A DNA stretch of 64,000 bases. It comes from Hemibagrus wyckioides (lineage: Eukaryota > Chordata > Actinopteri > Siluriformes > Bagridae). Positions 57,546 to 64,000 of the stretch are shown here, piece after piece. Location: assembly GCF_019097595.1 (NCBI RefSeq), contig NC_080710.1:4057780-4121779 (forward strand). Direction: 5' to 3'. Both the position numbers and the translations under genes were made by a program. Position 1 is the first letter of the stretch; every line of letters starts with the position of its first letter. Under the pieces are notes generated by a model. It made no database searches and had not been told where the DNA came from. It was given only the letters and a program-made list of their open reading frames with translations.

Positions 57546-60500
57546 ATGTTTCACATTTTGCGCTGCAGTCGATTAACACAAGGTTCGGATCGATTATTGC
57601 GATATAATGTGACTAAATCAAGGGACTTGCTGCTGCATTCCAGCCGGTATGAGACTTTACAACCCCGTTATTCACGCTGAAAAACTAAACCGAAAAGATA
57701 TATAACACTTTTGTTGTGTTGTGTTGTTTTTGTGTGAGTGTCGGACAGGGTGCTTCAAAACAAATCTCAAAAATCTACATGTTGAGACAAGTGACAGGCT
57801 TATTGAATCATTTTACTGAATCGGTTCCGATTCATGTGATTCGAGTGATTCATTTGACTCCACACAGACAGCAGTTTCAGCCTCATACTTTCACACTGTA
57901 ACTGTACATGTGACAACGTTTCAGTGTTTAAGAATGTTCCTTATCCTGTTTAATGTCTGTTGAATTTTCAATTATGAATGGTTAGAACATGCTTAAATTA
58001 TATTTAAAAATTGAATCGTTGGCAAATGACTTCGGTATGAGAGGAATCAAACACTTCTACATGTGCTGTGATTGGAAAGTAATCAACTACGCAGTGCTCA
58101 AAGTAACTCCACCTGATTACACCATCCTGGGTCGGGTAGAATTCCGTATCTAGTGATTTGGCCCTCCAGTGGATTTGGGATTCACTACATGGCTTCTTCA
58201 CTTTGTTACAGATATGGACAGCGCTCAAGACAATGGACCACTTATCAATCCTCATCCAACAGCACAATCATCCGGATGTGGAGCCAGGCTCAAAAAGCAC
58301 TCCGACTCGTGACCCGGCATCGCCTCAAGTCACCTAGAGTGGCCTTGACGTTTGTGGTGGGACCAGCGGCTTTAACGCTTACTGCAAAACTCTTCGGCAC
58401 TGTGGCTTACTGCAGCGCCAATTTCAACAACAACCTTCCTGTGAAGGCGCAGTCTACAGAGAAAATCCCAGAATTCAGCTGGGCGCTCCTCTGGGAGTTC
58501 GTCCGGCCACAGATCCTCGCATTACTTGGGGCCATAATTGTACGTCATGTCTTGTTGTTGTTATCTTAATGTTAATGTCACCTCTGAATTTCAGCCATGA
58601 TTTGATGAATGGTTTACTTCTTCTAGCTTGCATTCGGAGCAGCAGCTCTGAACATCCAGATTCCACTGATGCTCGGCGATCTGGTGAACGTCGTCGCTCA
58701 GTACATGAGGGAACATGTTGGAAATTACATGAGGGACATCCGAGCACCTGCGCTCAAGCTGCTTGGTCTGTACGGCCTTCAGGTAAGATTCCTCGACTCT
58801 GTATCCACTCCAGGTTCATACTCCATAAGCTAAATGGATGGTGAAAAGAGAAGAGGTGTAGTCTAGCATTATAATTAACTAACTAACTAACTAGCTAGAA
58901 CACTTGCTCTCTTTGTATTTGCTTTGTTGTGCCCTACAAACTGAACAGTGTGTGTTCTTCAGGGTCTACTGACCACCGGATACATCATCCTCCTGTCCAG
59001 GGTTGGAGAAAGCGTAGCTGCCGAGATGAGGAAATCCCTATTTGCATCGTTGCTAAGGTTCATTTTTTTGTTGATTATTAACTAAACAGCAGTGCTATGA
59101 TGCAATGTCGTAAGTCTCCTTATGTTTGCGCTCACGTCCTCCTGCAGACAGGATGTTGCGTTCTTTGACGCCAATAAGACGGGGCAGCTAGTGAACCGCC
59201 TCACTGCTGACATTCAGGAGTTCAAGTCTTCCTTCAAGCTGGTTATCTCTCAGGTAAGGGGTGAAATCTCAGCTTCATACTCCAACCTCTAGATTCATTT
59301 TATTCTGCTAAAGTTAAATCCTTTGCTGAGTCGAGCTGCTAAGGCACTGAGGCAGCGATGCTCCCACCATTGTGCTTCACAGTTTTTGTAAGGGGGTCGT
59401 GTTAGCGTGAAACCACAACGTGTAAACTCCTCTGTCTTGAAGTACAAAGATCTGACACTGGAGATGCCTTCCATTAATGTTATGTAGAATTTCACGTGCG
59501 TGTCATTACTATAGCAACGATAACGTATCCAAACGAGCAAATAGATGTGGAATGAATAATCAGAATATTTTACAATCCCGTTTCAGGGTTTACGTAGCGT
59601 CACGCAGACCGTCGGCTGCTTCGTGTCGCTGTACGTGATCTCCCCGAAGCTGACGGGGCTGATGGTGGTGGTGTTGCCGTGTCTTGTCGGTGCCGGCGCT
59701 CTCATCGGCTCCTTTCTGCGCAAGCTTTCCCGAAAAGCCCAAGAACAGGTTCAGGAACCGCACCAGTTTAACGCTTCACCAAGTTTTTGGGGGTATATAA
59801 GCATAAGTACACTATATTGCCAAAGGTTTTGGGACACCCCTCCAAATCATTTCAGAGTTCAGAGGTTGGGCTTGGTCACTTAGTTCCAGTGAAAGGGACT
59901 CTTAATGCTTCAGCTTCATACCAAGACATTTTGGACAATTTCATGCTCCCTTTGTGGGAACAGTTTGGGGATGACCCCTTCCTGTTCCAACATGACTGCA
60001 CACCAGTGACCGAAGCAAGGTCCATAAAGACATGGATGAGGGAGTTTGGTGTGAAGGAACTTGACTGTCCTGCACAGAGTCCTGACCTCAACCCCATAGA
60101 ACACCTTTGGGATGAATTAGAGCGGAGACTGTGAGCCAGGCCAAAACTGGGACGCCTGCCTTTACATGCACATGAATGTAATATGGAGTTGTCTCCCGCC
60201 CTTTACAGCTATAACAGCTTCAACTCTTCTGGGAAGGCTTTCCACAAGGTTTAGGAGTGTGTTTATGGGAATGTTTGACCATTCCTCTAGAAGCACATTT
60301 GTGAGGTCAGGCACTGATGTTGGACAAGAAGGTCTGGCTCACAGTCTCCACTCTAATTCATCCCAAAGGTGTTCTATGGGGTTGAGGTCAGGACTCTGTG
60401 CAGGCCAGTCAAGTTCCTCCACACCAGACTCACTCATCCATGTCTTTATGGACCTTGCTTTGGTCACTGGTGTACAGTCATGTTGGAACAGGAAGGGGTC

Positions 60501-63500
60501 ATCCCCAAACTGTTCCCACAAAGAGCATGAAATTGTCCAAAATGTCTTGGTATGAAGCTGAAGCATTAAGAGTTCCTTTCACTGGAACGAAGGGTCCGAA
60601 CCCAACACCTGAATTCAATGATTTGGAGGGGTGTCCCAAAACTTTTGGCAACATAGTGTATATCACACACACGTATCTGGTTTTATTGGTAGGTGTCTAA
60701 AGCCACAGGCGTCGCTGATGAGGCTCTGGGGAACGTGAGGACAGTGAGGGCTTTCGCCATGGAGGACAGAGAACTGGAGTAGGTCTATTGTTTTCTGGTA
60801 CATTCGCAAACATCTGTGTTGTAATAGTCTAAACTATCCTATATGGTTACTATAGAAACAGTGTTACCATAGAACCTTTTCAGCCCTTTGGGTTAATGTA
60901 TAGTCATGAATTGTGTCCAAATCATCGGATTCATTCTGTCTGCCGCAGGACGTACGCCACAGAGGTGGAGAAGTCTGCCCTGATGAACGAAGCCCTAGGA
61001 AGAGGAATCGCAGTGTTTCAAGGACTTTCCAACATCGTCCTGAACTGTGAGTGTCAAACACATGTGGATTAACAGAAAGATAATATTCATGTGAGGTTTG
61101 TACGAATTTTTCTCTCATCAGGTTTAGTCCTGGGCACCATTTTTGCCGGCGGATCCTTAATGGCGCATAACAACATGACCCCAGGTGACCTCATGTCATT
61201 TCTCGTGGCCTCGCAAACAGTTCAAAGGTCAGCCTGATCACAGCAGCTTCTCGTTTATCTCTGATGACTTCAACGCTCTGCTCTGACGCTTCACCTCTCT
61301 CTGTCTTCTGCAGGTCCCTGGCCAGCATCTCCATTCTGTTTGGGCAGGTGATTGATGTAGTGTATTGTGTAGTGGAAAAAAAAATCATTTTCTCAATTTT
61401 TATGTCTTGGACTTAGTATCAGATAAAAGCTGTCAATCAAAATGTTCTAAATGATGTGTGTTCTTGCTCAGATGGTCAGAGGTATGAGCGCAGGAGCCCG
61501 TGTTTTTGAGTACATGACCTTGGAACCTACCATTTCCCTAACAGGCGGGAGACAGCTCCCACGCGAGTCTTTGACGGGAAGGGTGGACTTCCTGAACGTC
61601 GACTTCAGGTAGACGGCAGACGTCTTCCACCTCCTTATATGTGTCGTTTCACTTTTTTTAAGAGGGTTTTTTAAAATCACATTTTAATGTTTTGTAGTTA
61701 CCCAACAAGACCTGGCAACCAGATCCTCAAGAACTTCAACCTGACTCTACCTCCATGTAAAACAGTGGCTATAGTCGGAGAATCCGGTGGAGGTGTGTGT
61801 GTGTGTGTGTGTGCGCATTTATTTACTTATTTGTCACATCTTAACTCAAGCTTATTGTACTTTCCCCACTACCTTGAGTTGCCGTTATTTTTAAGTTGCT
61901 ATGGAAACCACCTGTCTCTGTGCTGCGCCTCAGGTAAATCCACCGTTGCTGCGCTGCTCGAGCGCTTCTACGACCCGAGCTGTGGAGCGGTCAAGCTTGA
62001 TGGTTTGGACATCAGGACGCTGGACCCCTCTTGGCTCAGGGGTCATGTGATTGGATTCATTAGCCAGGTTCGTTCTAATAAAGTGTCAAAGGAACAGGAA
62101 AAGAGCGACAGGTTTTGTAGATCGACAGAGCCAGTCTGTCTGCCTGTCTGTCTTTCTGTACCTTCCTATTGGTCCCTGTCTTTCTGTCTGTATGACTTTA
62201 TACCTGTCTGTCTGATTGTATGCTTTATACCTATCCATTTATCTCTGTATATATTTCTATCTGTCTTTCTGTCTGTGTGTCTATCTGTATTGGCAACTCC
62301 CTCTTATTCAGTCTGTCTCTCTCTCTCTCTTTTGATCACTCACTGTCTGTCTCTGTCTGTATGCCTTTCTATCTGTCTCCCTCTCTGTCACGCTGTATAT
62401 CTGTCTATTTGCTTATCTACCTGTCTGTCTGTCTTTTATTTGTATACATGTCTGCCTACCTGTCTGTCTTTCTCTCTATTGGTGCCTGTTTTTATGTCAG
62501 ATTGACTTCATACTTATGTGTCTATCCCTATCTGTCTGCCTGCTTGGGCATCTTTTCTGTCTGCTTCTCCGTCTGTCTCTCTTTGTCTATGTCTTTCTGT
62601 CTGTCTGTCTTTTTTTTTTAATCTGTCTCTATGTTCTGTCTGTCTGCCTGTCTGTCTTTCTGTGTATTTACCCTGCTGTTTGTTTCCGCCGTTAACGGCA
62701 GGAGCCGGTGCTCTTCGGCACCTCTGTGATGGAGAATATCCGATTCGGGAAGCCCGATGCCACAGATGCTGAAGTGATGGCTGCAGCCAAGCAGGCCAAC
62801 GCCCACACCTTCATCACCAACTTCCCCGACAGCTATGACACCGTAGTGGGTCAGTGCTTTGTTTTAAAGTGGACAAAATCAGGATTACGACAACTGTAAA
62901 GCGCAAATATTTCAATTTGCATCCTACTTACCTGAGTAAAACTCCGTACAGGTGAGCGAGGTGTGACGCTGTCAGGCGGGCAGAAGCAGAGGATTGCCAT
63001 CGCTCGAGCTCTGGTGAAGAACCCCAGCGTGCTGATTCTGGACGAGGCCACCAGCGCTCTGGACGCAGAGTCGGAGCGAGTGGTGCAGGAGGCGCTGGAC
63101 CGAGCCACAGAGGGACGTACCGTCCTCATCATCGCCCACCGCCTCAGTACCATCCAGGGGGCGGACCTTATCTGCGTCATGAGCAGCGGCAGAGTGGTGG
63201 AGGTGGGGAGTAGAAGCGATAACTAGGGAAGAAATTATAATAGGAAAAATAATGTTACCATCATAAATCTGTGCAATTTCTGATTATTAATAAACAGCAC
63301 AGCTGCCTGTATAAAAAAACACCTTTTGACCAATCAAAATCAAGAATTCTGAAACAGATACATTATATTGCCAAACATTTTGGGACGTCTGCCTTTACAT
63401 GCACATGAATGTAATATGGAGTTGTCCCGTCCTTTACAGCTATAACAGTTTCAACTCTTCTGGGAAGGCTTTCCACAAGGTTTAGGAGTGTGTTTATGGG

Positions 63501-64000
63501 AATTATTGACCGTTCCACTAGAAGCGCATTTGTGAGGTCAGGCACTGATGTTGGATGAGAAGGCCTGGCTCACAGTCTCCACTCTAATTCATCCCAAAGG
63601 TGTTCTATGGGGTTGAGGTCAGGACTCTGTGCAGGCCAGTCAAGTTCCTCCACACCAAACTCACTCATCCATGTCTTTATGGACCTTGCTTTGGTCACTG
63701 GTGTGCAGTCATGTTGGAACAGGAAGGGGTCATCCCCAAACTGTTCCCACAAAGAGCATGAAATTGTCCAAAATGTCTTGGTATGAAGCTGAAGCATTAA
63801 GAGTTCCTTTCACTGGAACGAAGGGGCTGAGCCCAACCCCTGAAAAACAACCCCTGAATTCAGTGATTTGGAGGGGTGTCCCAAAACTTTTGGAAATAGA
63901 GTGTATCTTAAACATGACATCTTAGAGGTGGGATCATCTCTTTTTTTTTTCTTTTTGTTTAAATTTTTCCCTGCAGGCTGGAACTCATGTGGAGTTACTG
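57546..64000 (+). CDS. abcb8: Mitochondrial ABC half-transporter ABCB8 (3' end beyond window)
   Basis: ABCB8 is an inner-membrane ABC half-transporter, linked to the mitochondrial ATP-sensitive potassium channel and to iron handling. Exons: 57546-57646, 58212-58539, 58627-58782, 58963-59057, 59148-59253, 59587-59748, 60693-60778, 60949-61046, 61122-61227, 61314-61347, 61472-61608, 61698-61792, 61934-62067, 62702-62849, 62952-63202, 63977 onward. 687 residues are visible (human is 735). The N-terminus is Arg-rich with few acids, as for mitochondrial import; an in-frame TAG lies four codons before the ATG. The membrane domain (exons 2-10) carries [16 protein letters not shown] and [16 protein letters not shown]. 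The ATPase domain has Walker A GESGGGKST (497-505), Q-loop Gln546, signature LSGGQ (602-606), Walker B VLILDEAT (Glu627) and His658. The usual Gly of PPGK before Walker A is Cys ([11 protein letters not shown], codon 61756-61758). Donors of exons 4 and 6 are weak (GTTCAT, GTTCAG). Confidence 0.96.
59811..60659. mobile_element. Fold-back Tc1-derived element in abcb8 intron 6
   Basis: It begins CACTATATTGCCAAAGG and ends with the complement (CAACATAGTG), flanked by TA. The arm 59811-60139 is repeated in inverse orientation at 60332-60659, around a centre of about 190 nt. Each arm encodes, outward to inward, the last part of a Tc1-type (DD34E) transposase: FQHDCTPVT, then [21 protein letters not shown]. 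No catalytic N-terminal half is present, so the element cannot move by itself. It fills most of the intron between exons 6 and 7. Confidence 0.85.
60779..60948 (+). other. abcb8 intron 7 and short neighbouring introns
   Basis: These abcb8 introns are short (roughly 80-350 nt) and hold no features beyond splice sites, except introns 1, 6, 13 and 15. Intron 1 (57647-58211) is unassigned; the other three are described separately. Confidence 0.6.
62130..62660 (+). repeat. TCTG-rich degenerate simple repeat in abcb8 intron 13
   Basis: A long pyrimidine-rich run of imperfect CTGT/TCTG units lies directly before exon 14. Open frames here (Leu/Ser/Cys-rich) are products of the repeat and are not coding. 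Confidence 0.85.
63361..63903. mobile_element. Tc1-derived element, one arm plus centre, in abcb8 intron 15
   Basis: Same family as 59811-60659, with TA flanks and a terminal end at the right (CCCAAAACTTTTGG). The left arm is nearly all deleted. The transposase C-terminal segment ([14 protein letters not shown]) reads on the minus strand. Confidence 0.82.

Noticed and set aside
59787..60700. Several overlapping open frames similar to Tc1 transposase
   Set aside because: They are the two inverted arms of a defective element, C-terminal part only; not a functional transposase gene.
62130..62660. Cys/Leu/Ser-rich long open frames in abcb8 intron 13
   Set aside because: They are translations of a TCTG-type simple repeat within an intron.

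Overview
The window is genomic DNA of a teleost fish. Genes are split into many exons with vertebrate GT-AG introns. The non-coding DNA is AT-rich and full of Tc1/mariner relics, tRNA-derived SINEs of the fish 'Mermaid' type, decayed L2 LINE pieces and microsatellites. The repeat mix resembles ostariophysan (catfish-like) genomes, but the species call is only an inference.

Three genes were assembled exon by exon. (1) An acid-sensing ion channel gene on + (coding 7933-41259), best called asic3 and possibly named asic1c in zebrafish-style nomenclature. It has two alternative first coding exons, a shared set of exons 2-9, a 53-nt cassette exon and a terminal exon that is open in two frames. (2) atg9b on - (coding 55425 down to 47561), 13 coding exons, 803 residues, complete, with one short U12-type AT-AC intron. 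(3) abcb8 on + (coding 57546 to the window end), a mitochondrial ABC half-transporter; 15 complete exons and the start of the 16th are present. Exon phases agree throughout and each assembled coding sequence is a multiple of three.

Layout: 1-7900 holds a degenerate 16-bp tandem repeat field and AT-rich spacer. 7933-41259 is asic3, with very long introns that contain most of the repeats. 41260-47560 is a spacer between the convergent asic3 and atg9b. 47561-56240 is atg9b. 56240-57540 is the divergent promoter interval between atg9b and abcb8, with a GATTCATT-rich tandem repeat in the middle. 57546-64000 is abcb8, two introns of which carry Tc1-derived elements.

The three genes are the fish counterpart of the human 7q36.1 cluster (ATG9B-ABCB8-ASIC3), with the channel gene on the other side of atg9b. 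They share a neighbourhood, not a pathway: proton-gated channel at the plasma membrane, lipid scramblase of autophagy, and mitochondrial inner-membrane transporter. The most notable observation is the last asic3 exon. Skipping the cassette exon gives an ASIC1/2-type tail ending in FEEFAC. Including it shifts the frame and gives the ASIC3-type PDZ-binding tail ending in TCYLVTRL. Both tails resemble known family tails, so the exon appears to be dual coding.
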